A DNA stretch of 64,000 nt, taken from the NCBI RefSeq assembly GCF_000006565.2, contig NC_031473.1, forward strand, positions 496,001-560,000. The letters run 5' to 3'. This document shows, piece by piece, positions 12,401 through 23,701 of this stretch (positions are counted from its first letter, which is position 1; each line of letters opens with the position of its first letter). The notes under the pieces are model-generated. The model saw only the letters and a list, made by a program, of their open reading frames with translations. It was not told the origin of the DNA and did not search any database. A program made the position numbers and the translations under genes. The stretch is from Toxoplasma gondii ME49. Taxonomy: Eukaryota; Apicomplexa; Conoidasida; Eucoccidiorida; Sarcocystidae.

Positions 12401-15400
12401 GACTTCTCGCACAGCTCCTTCCCCCCCTCCCCCCGACAGCGAACGGCATTTGCTTTCAGTTTAAACGCAACGCGTTGCTTCCTAGATTGGAAGGCCCAGA
12501 CGCACTATGCCCTGAACCCTGTGGCATAGCACCTGTTTAGTAACTTCGTAAACGATATTTACACTTGGTATGCGCCGATAATACTCGACTGCTCTACAGT
12601 TTAGCCGCTAGTCCTGGGACTGTCGAGAAATCAGCTTTCTCAGGTCAACCTGTGATTCCTGCTCCTCTACACGACGCGGTTCTTACCGGGAGGGAGCTCC
12701 TCGAAACGCACTAGCGGCTCGACGACGGTAGCCAGTTCCTCAAGTGGACTCATGGCGACTGCGAATTCGTCCAACTCTTGTGTCGGCGAAACGTTGCGCG
12801 CCACAAGCAGACGTCCTGGAGGCATCACTCGAGCGCTTCGGCACTTTGGATTGTTCTTAGATTCGAGGAACTGTGGTCGTGAAAAGCAAGCCCGCAAAGA
12901 GGTCACGCGGGAGAAAAGGAGCACATGCAGACTGCCTGTCTGGCTCTGCCTATAACGAGGTTCACTGTCACTGGCTAGCGACGATGTGCATCTGCACCCT
13001 GACACATGGGCATTTGACGTGTGCGCAGGGAAACGGAGGTGATAAAAAGGACGGCTCGACGAAGCAGCTCCTCAAGATGACGCTCAGCGAGTCAACGATC
13101 ACGAAAAATCGATTCTCCTCACTGGCTAAAAAGCAACTCTTTTGAGGAGTCAAACGAACGATTCACCACGAGACACGATACTGAGACAGTGGCCCCGGCG
13201 ACCCGAGTTGGGCACTGTCGTCGGACATAGAGAACCTGTTCAAGGTACCATGTTCTCGTCAGAGAAAGACTTGCGTTGGACCAAGGAAAAGAAAACTCAG
13301 GCACCCGCCTCTTCTGTCGGAAGGTCAGAATAACTGTCTACATACAGCTTGGTAGAGAGCGGGGAGCGGGATAACGGAGAACATCCCCACAGTGCTTCGA
13401 GTCTGTGAGAATTGGAGAAGCAGCAAGTCTTCGCTGAGACAGCTAAAGTACCGAAGAGTCCCTGGCCTGCCGATCTCCGTCATGCTCAATCCTAAGTGTT
13501 TCCCTTCCTTACTTCAGCTAGCTTTAGGAGAAAGCAGTTGCGGCTCCCGTAGTGGGGAGAGAGTCTACGCTGCTCTAGGCATGCCGCGTCTAGTGCTCTT
13601 GTCGGCCAGAAGCACAGCCGAGTTCGCAAAAACACGATCGACCAAGGAGGAACGAGGTGCTGGAGCTCTAAACGTCCGTGAAAACGAAACCATCAAGTCA
13701 CCCGTTACGCGTTTCCCCCCGATCACGTTCACACACGGAGGCGTTCTCTTGCTGCCATAGACTGGGGAAACAACAACGGGGAGAAGGAAGCTTTTCTCAC
13801 TTGTCACGATCGCCGGATTATTCGAAGGGAGAAGCAGCAGCGCCATGCTGTCTTCAGCAAGTTCTGCACGCACGGCAGACAGGAGACGGATTCTTGGATT
13901 CAGGCGCTGCTTCTGGGATTCAATCGATTCACCGCCCCAGGAGCCCTCGGCTCTTGGTTGAGCTGCGCAGCCCATTTCACGCAAGGCGCGACATGCGGCC
14001 AGGCGTTCTTTCCTGTGTCCATCGTGCCAGTTCAATAGCAAAGATCCCCAGGGAGTTGTGCTCCCATTGGTACAAACTGCAATATAAGACATCAGAGATC
14101 AAACACCAATCAGAAACAACGAAGGTCGAACAGGCAACACGAGACGACAACTTCGCCAACTGCACGGGAAGCAGTGCAGCGCTAAAGATGGAACTGCAAA
14201 TTGCGAAGTGAGCAATGCCGGGGGTTTCTGTGCTTCCTATGGCCGAGCTCTTCGCACGGTTCGCCACGTACGTGCTCGGAGTTCGGGCCGCTCCGCCAGC
14301 CAGACGTCGAAAAGCAGCACCAACAAGTCAGGCGCCATGCTGAGAGCTGCTTCTGAGGGAAAGAGAAGAGCAGATGACATGACCGGAGACGCGTCGACAG
14401 AGAGCACAGTGCCTGCGGTCTTAAGTCTCCTCATCATCCCAGGCCTAGTGGAGCTTTAGCGCAACGCGTTTTACCAGGCACCTGTCTCTTTCTCACAGCG
14501 ACGCAACCGCCATTTTACTGGAACTCTATGCCTCCCAAGAAACATTTCCCTCCATGTTTTGATCCACAACACAAAAGGCTCCATTGCTTCAGTGCGTTGG
14601 TTCAGTGCGATGATGAAATCTTTCATTCGTCCGTCAGAATCAGTGTTTGCCCATGTCGATCTTCCATAATTTGCTTCGGTGGTTCTAGGCCCCGCCGTCC
14701 TCCCTCTCCACGTGTCTTACGGCGGTCGACTTCGTTCAGGGCGTGTACGGACCCTGTGGCGGTACCCTGACCGTGAACAACATCGAGGACGGCGCCCCCA
14801 GAAGCCTTGCAAAAAAGATGCTCCAGCATCTCTTTGACGACTTCAGGCTCGAACGTTATACCGAGTTTTTTCGCAACTGATGTACGGATGGTTTCTGTAA
14901 GCTTGTTCCGGCCGAGGGCGGCGGTGACAAACTGGGGAGTCACTTGAAAAGACTGCGCCTGGACAAGGGCGTCGAAGCGGCTGACGTGGAACTGTGCAAG
15001 AGCTGCTTGAGAGAGGATCGCCGACACAATGTGGAGAGTAATCAGTCTCCGAGGTTGTTTCGAAAGCTGCATCAGTGCCTCTTTAACCTCATTGAAAGAA
15101 CCAACGGAATGATCCAAGAAGGCCGACGGGTCGAAGCCGCTGCCTGAGGAAGAAATGACCCACAGCACACGTTCCAGTCACGACGACTTGGGAGCCTTCC
15201 ATATCTTTCCTGCTTTTACGTATAGGATGGATGCACAACGGCGCCTCTCCCGCAGAAATCGGGTGCCGATCGAGACTCCTCAAGAAAGATCTGATGTGAT
15301 GCAGGCCGATTATGAACGAAACTGTCAGACCGGTGGGTCTGTCAGGACTCACCGGGTTGTGTAATAGAGTTGAAATACTCTGTAAAGGTGCTTTCCAGAC

Positions 15401-18400
15401 GCGACCACTGTATCGGCAGGTTCGGCTGGTCCTCCAGTCCTGCCACTTCGCATAGCAAACCGGAGAGGACAAGAGAGGCGATGCATGCAGACCGGCGAGG
15501 GGAAAACTCTGCAGACCAAAGAGCTGCTGCGTGACCAGACCCAAGGAGACAATCTATGCACACACCTCCACCGGGAATGCACACCCACAGAGACCCCCGC
15601 TAGTGTCGCCTATAAAAAATTCCAGACGGCAGACACGCAGAACAAGTGAACTGTCTGATTCCTTCTCGATGGAAAACGCCTGGGCTACACAGTGGCTGCC
15701 TAGACGCAGGAGAACGAAGCTCCTGCGCGAAAGGCCGAATACCCAAAAAAACATGTGTACGGTTCAACGACCGACGCGTTGCTGCTCGAGAAGGAACCAA
15801 GCGCCTACGTGTAGCTGCGTCGGCACCTGGCGGCACCCATGGTTGAAGGAGATCCCTAGGTCTGGCATCTGCAAAGAAAGCGACACTCAGGCGAGCTAGC
15901 GGTGAAGCACGACTGACAACGCCATGGTCTATGTGAGGGGGCGGCGAGAGAACAGAGACAGCACGCGGGCGAGTCAAACGCAAAGCCGCCTACATACATG
16001 AGCACTGACAGCTCCGAAAGGATATGCACACATTTATTTGTCCCGCTGATAGTACACAACCGAGGAAGGCAGTAGACATGGTAAGCAAATATGGAACTAA
16101 ACCAGATATTCAGGTGAGATTGAGCACACAATACGAAGGAGGCTGCCGTAGCAGCAGCACCATAGCTGACCCACTACCCATGGTCCACTAGCGACATCCC
16201 GGCGAGCTTGGCTGAACTACGTCAAAGGCTCATCTGAAGCTCCATGCGGACAGCCCATGGGTCGGCAGAACACGCGTCTTCACCCCGTTCAACTGCCCTC
16301 TCAGTCCACTGTTGCTCTCCAAAGTCCCACACAGAAAACAACTGCCAAAATAGATTCGCCGCAACGCGAAGGTGCATTGTACATGCAGGTAGAAGATATT
16401 TAAAACTGTTATAGTACAACTGATAAAGTGCAAGATAAAAGGTTGTGCACAAACGAAGCTGGACGGAGACGGGGGTCTGCAACTCGACGGGGGAAGCAGA
16501 AACATGGTGCTCCGTCTTTTTTTCGCGAGATGGAGTGAACAGGAGCAAGTCACCCACACTCAGGACGCGATATGGTCATTTCTTTTCTGGCTGGAGAGCG
16601 CCTCACCAGGGGACCTGTGTTTGTCGATGAACGAGAGCACCTTCGAGTTTTTCGAGAAAGCTGCACACACGAAAGTAGACAGTGTGCAACGGAGTGGAGG
16701 AGACAGCAGCTTATGAGCTAGCCACCGATCGGAGAATAAAGAGACGAGCCGGCGAGTGAGAGCCTAGCAAACGGGACTCTCTCCATTTGCAGTTGTGGGG
16801 TAGCGACTGACACTTGGCACATTTAAGAAATAGTTATGAAGACAAGCGTCTGGAAAAGATCCGCCCGAGCAGCTGGACAAACCAGCAAGAGAGACTCTAC
16901 GATATTTCTCGACCTACGCACATCGTCGCTTCCGTACTTTGATTGCTATAAACCAAAATATCGGATTTGAACATTCACCCGCAGTCAGCTCAGAAGGGGG
17001 GAAAACTACATCGCTCGTACAACCCACACGCATGTAGCGCTGCAGCGGACATGACGCAAAAAACAGACACAGTGCAGACGCTTCTCACCTTTTCGGAGCT
17101 CTGGGTTGGACATGAGGTGGCGTCGAAACACAGACAGCAGTGAAATGTCACCAGCGTTAATAGCAGTGTAAAATCCTGAAGAACATGCACAGTAAAGGAG
17201 CAGCTCTTCAAAAGCAGGTGGGAGTTTTTTCAGCTTCCATCGGAAAAAAGAAAATAGTTCCTGTCTTCGACTGGTAGCGATCAGACAGAGAAGATATGAA
17301 GGTCGAGATAACACAAAGAGCTCTTGTCCTTGATAGTACCTCTAAAAGCCCAAAACAAGAAGGCACTGCACCTGAAACTTCCATGCTGTCATGTTAATCA
17401 GTTTTGATCGTTATTGATATGTTATTGACATGTCCATGACAAAAATATGATCAAACCTCCGATTTTGGATGGAAATACTCTTAACCCCGCGTAATACGCG
17501 AGTAGCAACATTCAGGTACGATACGAAGTGGTGCTACGAACCGGTGGGCGGGCACTGAGTTGTCTGGGTGCGGCAGTTCCATCAAACCGAGAGCTCGCTG
17601 GTTCTCCCCGAAATGTACTGAGGCGCGAACTTGTATCCGGTAAGCAAAGAACTCCAAGAGCCAACTGTCCCAGTTAAAGACAACCGCTGAAGAGAGATTC
17701 ACATGTAAATACTCGCCTCCAAAATACTCCAATATATACATACATATGTACTCATCAACTCATCAATAAAAGGCAGCATAAACATAACTGTATTCTATTA
17801 TACACGGAACCATAGACACAAACCCATTCATCGGTAAAACGATTCATCTCTCCATATATAAATTCGTCTAACAAAGAAATAACCTACGCACATAGATGCG
17901 GCGAGAGGCGCATGCATTTCATTTTCTTTTTTGCCTCAGATGAAGAGACGCAGTTGGGAGAGGAAACTAGTGGGCATGCGCTACATGCGGGAAACAGAAC
18001 TTCAACGTCTCTGCTTTGTCTCGCGCCGTTTCCTGACCTAGCCTGGGAAGGTGCTGTGCGTGGTAGCTTGCCAGACACTCCACACAGGCGCCTTGCACAT
18101 CACGGCCTCTCCACCCTCATTTTCTGAGCTGTTTGATCTACAGAAGATAGTTCGTCGAAGGTTTTCCTAGAACAACTCATTCAACTGAGGAGTCATGACA
18201 GAAAAGGGAGACGGAGACAATGGGAACTGGGCCTGCCTCGTGCGGTGCATACCTTCGACTATAGCTGCGAACTTCAAGGCCATGGAAACGGGGGATCTGT
18301 GGTGCAGAGCAAGCATCCGACTCGAGTGCTGGACCAAGTCAAGGGTGACTGCGTCAAGAAGAGCATTCGCTTGTTCGCCGGTGAAGCCGCCGCGCCTGAG

Positions 18401-21355
18401 AAGGTTAGCTTCCATTGTGCTCGCCCTCCACTGAGATCTCAGCAGGCTTGTCCGCGGGAGCAGCACGCGGTCGGCAGGAAAGTACGAACGCACGTACGAA
18501 GAAAAGGCGGTCAAGAACTTGGAAGACAAAATCACACTTAAGCAGCGTTCCAAACTCCGGTCACTCTCCGCCTTTTCTATGTCACGAAGAAACCTGTGAA
18601 GGCGGTACTTGTTTCTTTCATGCAACGCCTCCTCCACGATATTCCACTGAAAAATAGTGCTCGCTGAAGAAAGACAAATGGAGGAATACCACGCGTTGGC
18701 ACCGTTCACGCAGGAGGCACACGTCAGCGAACTTCCAGAGCAGCCACACCTTCCAGGATTCTTTTCTCCGAGACAGAAGCGCGTAGGAAGCACAGGGAAA
18801 CGTAGTGACGGCAAAAGAGGCTCTTTTGATCTGTCAGGACACCCTACACGTTTGAGCGCACCAAACGAACGGATGACAGGTTCTCCCACATACATTCCTC
18901 GGACAGGCACAACGACCAGAAATGCCGTTGGCTCTGCATCTTTTCAGGGAATTCACCTTCCAGTTGTTCCCTCCCCCGGTCTTCTCTGTGCTCCACCCAG
19001 AATGGGTTCCTTCTTGGCATAACGCAAAACGCTAGTGCATGCCTAGGGAAGAAGAGTGACGTGTACTACTGGCCACGAATACAGCGAATCAAATTCTCAA
19101 ATAAGTCGAGGAACGTGTATTCACATGGGACGGATGACGATATCCCTGTATTTCTTTCTATACAAGAAATCTCCGCAGCGAGTTGCTAATTGTACTCTAC
19201 AAGACAACACAAAATGGAACTGGGCCCACTGCCTGGGGGACAGCTCCCTCTCCGCTTCCCCAAACAGGCTGCTATCAAACCTTTGGCACTTGTCTTGTCC
19301 TCCAAAATATAGTCTTCACACCTCAACCTTTCGCTTTTCTTTGTGGAGAGACGCCCAGGAACTCCACCCGCCAAGGCGTCTCCTTCCATCCTACCTGTGG
19401 GTGCCAGATTTCTTGGCCACAGAGACGCAAAAACTGCAGGATACCTTTCGTTCATTCCTGAATCAGGCACATGCGAGCTCGGAGAAGCGCTGGAACCTGG
19501 TTGGGCGCCCCAAGAACAGAGGACAGAAAGCAGAGAGAGAGAGAGAGACAGGAAGGAGAATGATGATACAGGCTGGGAAAATACGTGCTCAAAGACATCG
19601 ATGTTTGAAAAACTAACACACACGGTTGTTTACATGTATTTTCTCTCCAATATATATTTTCATTTAGTGGTTTTTTATATCGGTCAAATTGGAATAATAA
19701 TGTTTTTGACTTCTTCGAATTAACATAATTATAACTGAAATGCCGAAGGCAGAAATGATTTTCTCGTCGGGTCATCTGGATTTTCATATTCAAAGACCAT
19801 TCTGTTCAAACAGGTTTTAGATCATCGACATGCCAAGAGCCAGACCAGATTCGTATCATTCATCGGTCTGACACGTGCGAAGGCGTATGACAACACAAGG
19901 CGAGGCAAGAAGATTGCTCCCTAGACGCCAAAAGGAGAGATCGGGCTCTTTTTATGCTAGACTGAGATCCGGAGCGGAGAAAGACTCGATGGAAAACGGA
20001 AAGCGACGCAGAAAAAACACTTTACAGATGCGTTCAGTCGCAGTGGAAGAAGCTTCGGCACAGCTCCATGGGGCGACGACACCGACGAGAAAGCTTCTTT
20101 ACACAGGAACCTGGTAAGTCATGCAAGACGAGCAGAGAGCCAGCATAAAGATGAGGAAAGGCAATATTAACTTAGGAACTCCCCAGAGAGTCACGGTTCT
20201 TAGAACACGAGATCGTCTGAGCGCCAGCGAACTCTTATCCCAGTGAAACCTTTTGAGAAGTCCGCGTCGCTTGCGCGAAAAATTCGTTTCTTAGTCTGCT
20301 GATTTCCATTGGCATAGGTTTTGTCTGGCTGGATCGCCCGCGTTCCCCAACCATTTGGAAAAATACTGAAAAATGCGACGAACTCAAAAGATGCATGCCC
20401 TTCAGCACCAGCAGTGAGCGCGATTCCACTCCCAATCTCGACAGCAGTACCGCAAGACAGTCTGCTGACCAACTGGTTCCATATCTACCATTAAAACCAT
20501 GTGGACAACAGAACTACGATGCTCACGGACATGGATTCAGTGTCCAGAACTCCATGGTCCTTAACCACGATCCCATCTCCCAAAATCTAGACTTCAGTTT
20601 TTTCGTTCTTACTCGGGCAACAACCCAGCAATCAACTCACTAGAACATGGCATTTTCCCTTGAACAGAGCCTACAGCGCTCTTACCTTGTAGCGGCGCGG
20701 ATTCTGGCAGTTGTGGCTGTTCGGCGGCGTCTGTCTCTCCTTCATCGCGTTGATCTGGAACCGCCCATGCACGGGGTTTACGAGGTCCGCGTCTACTCTT
20801 TTTGGAACCCACTGTTTCTCGTGACTTCTCTGGCTGCTGCGCCTGTGGTGCGCTGCTCGTGCCCTGCATCGGGCTCCCAGTGGACTGCTGTTCTTCTGTG
20901 TCTGGGCAAAACGTGTCTTGTTCTTCGCCGTCTCCTCCACCCGGAGGCGTAGCCGCGAGCCGCCTGTGGTGCTCGAGGAGGCGAGAAGATGTGCCATTGA
21001 TGTGGTCACTTCCTCGGTTCCATACATGAGCAATGGGCTGGGAAACCGATGAAGTGACGCCCGACCGTGGGCTGGTCCAGCAGGACCGGTAGTACACTTT
21101 CACAGCGTATAGAGCGGCTGCTAGAGTAAAAAGACAGCTGACAAGCAGACCAACACGACCTTTTTTATCTGAAAACCTCTGCGTCGAACGCCGGCGACGC
21201 GACAAGGACTGCAAATGCACAGCTGGTCTACCATGGTGGCGCTGACGCATTCCCATCGTTGACCGCTGAGAGTCAGATGCATGAGCTTCCTGAGCTCTGA
21301 CGGCGGCACCGGTAGGGCCGCTGTCGGCCGGGGACTCGACGGTTTGAGCCTCCAT
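9412..21355 (-). CDS. 12-exon single-pass membrane protein, function unknown
   Basis: My spliced model has exons 21355-20686, 19496-19395, 18663-18253, 17175-17089, 15526-15353, 15143-14766, 14076-13801, 13125-12998, 12870-12687, 11836-11438, 10237-10157 and 9818-9412. All junctions are GT-AG and the frame holds throughout, giving 1,098 residues. Ten of eleven introns are phase 1; the exon 8/9 junction is phase 0 and least sure. The N-terminus is basic (RRRR near 53-56) and precedes one hydrophobic span at about 68-88, suggesting a signal-anchor. A low-complexity stretch follows to about 223. The rest is largely helical, with no domain I recognise. Exon 5 has three possible phase-compatible AGs and exon 6 two donors (14766 or 14772). 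The last exon is read through to the stop at 9412. Export to the secretory system is inferred from the anchor only. Confidence 0.72.
16375..16490 (-). pseudogene. decayed cytochrome b fragment in intron 4 (NUMT)
   Basis: A minus-strand translation gives FILHFISCTITVLNIFYLH, closely matching the cytochrome b transmembrane segment whose conserved end reads VLHIFYLH. It sits in an intron of the 12-exon gene and is in the same orientation as that gene. It is a fragment only and cannot be functional. Borders are approximate. Confidence 0.7.
17380..17700 (-). pseudogene. decayed cytochrome b C-terminal region in intron 3 (NUMT)
   Basis: On the minus strand the reading gives GLMELPHPDNSVPAHRFV and then LRIVPE, which is cytochrome b around HPDN and the IVPEWY motif. 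After stops and small shifts it continues at about 17470-17420 with PSKIGGLIIF, matching the next conserved cytochrome b segment. The span is therefore a colinear piece of the mitochondrial gene of roughly 100 codons, with nonsense changes and AT-rich flanks. It lies in an intron of the 12-exon gene in the same orientation. Confidence 0.8.
20200..20490 (-). other. isolated ORF in intron 1, weak H-type-lectin resemblance
   Basis: About 90 codons open to a TAA at 20200 and contain ASFEFVAFFSIFPN and, near the end, DFSKGFTGIRVRW. Spacing of the aromatic and GF...I.W residues loosely resembles the H-type lectin fold (discoidin-like C-terminal domain). A TAG closes the frame just upstream. It could be a terminal exon of an alternative transcript of the surrounding gene, a separate small gene, or chance. 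The lectin idea is inference from pattern only. Confidence 0.25.
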
Positions 21356-23701
21356 GGACTTGCGAGGTCAACATGAGCTTGAAATGAAGAACGGACCCGC
21401 CAGGTTGACGGAAAGAGTCAAAATCCCGACGTGAAGGATACCAGTGTGCAACTGAGGGACAGGGAACTCATGCCGCCGCGGAGGGCGCCCACAAGTCAAA
21501 GTCCCGGTCCTCCTTCGACTTCGGCTCCTCAAGCGCGATTCGAAGTTTTATCACGCAAGCCCGACACAGTACCCTTCTGTTACCAAGCATTAACGCCCTT
21601 GGCCACAAAACATCTACCCAACTCCAGTCGCTCCGGCGGCAAAAACGAGCGCAGCAGATGCAGAGTTCCCCGGGAACCTAGTTGAATGACTGCTAAGCGT
21701 GAACGGTTTCACATTGAAACTGCGTTTCCACGGAGAACTGCGAGACAGGCAAACGCAATGAAAATCCCTGCCTTTTGTCGTATTTGATGGCCGGGACACA
21801 TGCAAATGCCAGGGTCCACAACCGCTCTACCTGGACTCCAGTGGCAGAGCAGCCTCCGCGTCTCGAGCTGTGGAACCGGGGTAGTACCCGAAGGCTGCCT
21901 TCTCCCGCTGCGTCGTTATCAGAGAATGTGGTTGTGTCTGCTTCGTTTGGACGAATCCGATGAGTGACGGATCAAGCAAAGATGATGGAAACACGTGAAA
22001 GGAAGGACAGAAGCTCGCTGAGACAATTTGAACTGCCTGGCGGAGTAAGGGCGCGACGACCTGAGGGGGCGCGGGGCTACAGGGAATGCGGGAGCGGGGC
22101 TACAGAGTGAATGCGGGAGCGGAGTTGCGCAGTGCACGCACCCGCCTTTGACAAGGTCCGCAAGGGTCACACCGACGGTTCTACTCAATGAGGATGCCTT
22201 GTGCTCCTGATTTTAGTACACGGACTCCACAGGCACTTCCTTGCTCACTCGAGCACACTGTGGAATGCCGCCTTTTGAAAGGCACCACCGTACGGTTCCG
22301 TACAATCACGCCAACTGCACGTAGTGGGGGACTGGTAAACCGCGAAACGAACAGGCTTCGTTCCATGGTATTGCGGGCGCTATCTTTGGATTCTTCGACC
22401 TGGGTATGTATAGCTTCTAGTTGCACTCTTACAAGTAATCTGTATAATTACTCGTCTTACCTCTACACGTAAATACATAATCTATGACTCTATGTGAACG
22501 CAGCTGGAGGTTTCCAGGCATTTAGCGCTGAAACAAATGCTAGAGCAGAGGACGCAGATCACGTCGCAAATACAGAGACCATAGATTCGTGTGTCTGTGC
22601 TTCAATCGGGAAACGAACGAATAAAACTGACGCGTGAGAATTCCCCGTAGTGAAGGGAGGAAAAATGGTTGGCAGAGCAGCACAAAATGTGTGGATCTAC
22701 CCAGAACGCATGTGCACCTGAGATTGAGAGGCTGACTGTTAGTGACGCCCAGGAGACGAACCTTTGATTCGTGGACAAACCAAACCAGCTAGGAATCACC
22801 AGTTTAAACACACCATGAGGAACCGCGAGATGTCGTCGAACCCTGTCAAGTTCCTCGTATCCATTTGCCTCACGGCGTGCTTAGAAGCAGACCAAAAGAT
22901 TTCACTAATGGTGCTAGGAAATAAGATAATGCACTGCTTGAGGTGTTCCTGAGCGACGAATGAAGGCTCGAGTCCGATAAAACTTGACATACCGCGGCAC
23001 CGACCGAGAAACAGATCAGAACACTCCGAGACAGAAGAACGAGGCAAAATGTGCAGAGCAGAACGCCGGACGCGAGCGCATAGAGAACAGATCAGCCCGA
23101 CGGTCTGTGACTCATCAGATCTTGCGTCTCTTGGCTATTCTTTCGCCAGATTCCAGAAGCGTCCTCTCAGGAATCTCTCCTGCCAGAGTGTTTCCTTGGG
23201 AATAGGACGGAACTTCTCCAGGTTGCACTCTGCACAGTCGGAAAAGGACAAGGGTCGCGAAAATGGAAAGAGAATCATGTATAGCGTCGCAGCTTGCGCT
23301 CTTAGAAATTTCGGAAACCGGCTCTTTGTTGGAATGCCTCATGGTCTCTTACAGCCAGGCGTTCCAGACTCGCTTTATCCGCACTGGCACGGTTTCAACC
23401 TATTCTGTGTCACATGACTGGCAGATCTGCGGCATTCCGGCCATTTTCTACTCGACTGAAACACGCTACAAACCAAAAAGCAGGCAGCATTGCAATTCCT
23501 GAGACGCGACTGTGAAGGCGACTTCGGATTTACTCCACCTCTTGCGTATCCCATGTTCTGCGCGTAAGGTGTCGATCACTGTTCCCACGCAGCGAACCGT
23601 CTGCTAGGTGTTGTGTGAGATGGTGGAAAGCCCTGAAATATGCGCGACCATTTACGGGGCGCTACGTAAAACTGAGGCCTGTCCGATAATGATTTTCGTA
23701 T
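21356..23701. other. intergenic region, no secure gene
   Basis: This holds the 5' flank of the 12-exon gene and the 3' flank of the large disordered-protein gene. Short ORFs occur on both strands (for example minus 22796-23047) without recognisable domains or splice partners. A two-copy GC-rich repeat lies at 22071-22118. Confidence 0.5.
22071..22118. repeat. two-copy 23-25-bp tandem repeat
   Basis: The unit GCGGGGCTACAG(G/AGT)GAATGCGGGA occurs twice in direct succession, with a 2-bp length difference. Confidence 0.85.

Noticed and set aside
16222..16557. Minus-strand ORF first taken as an exon of the 12-exon gene
   Set aside because: No acceptor gives the needed phase, except one implying a 33-nt exon, and the alternative frame is recognisably cytochrome b (VLNIFYLH), so it is a NUMT in an intron.
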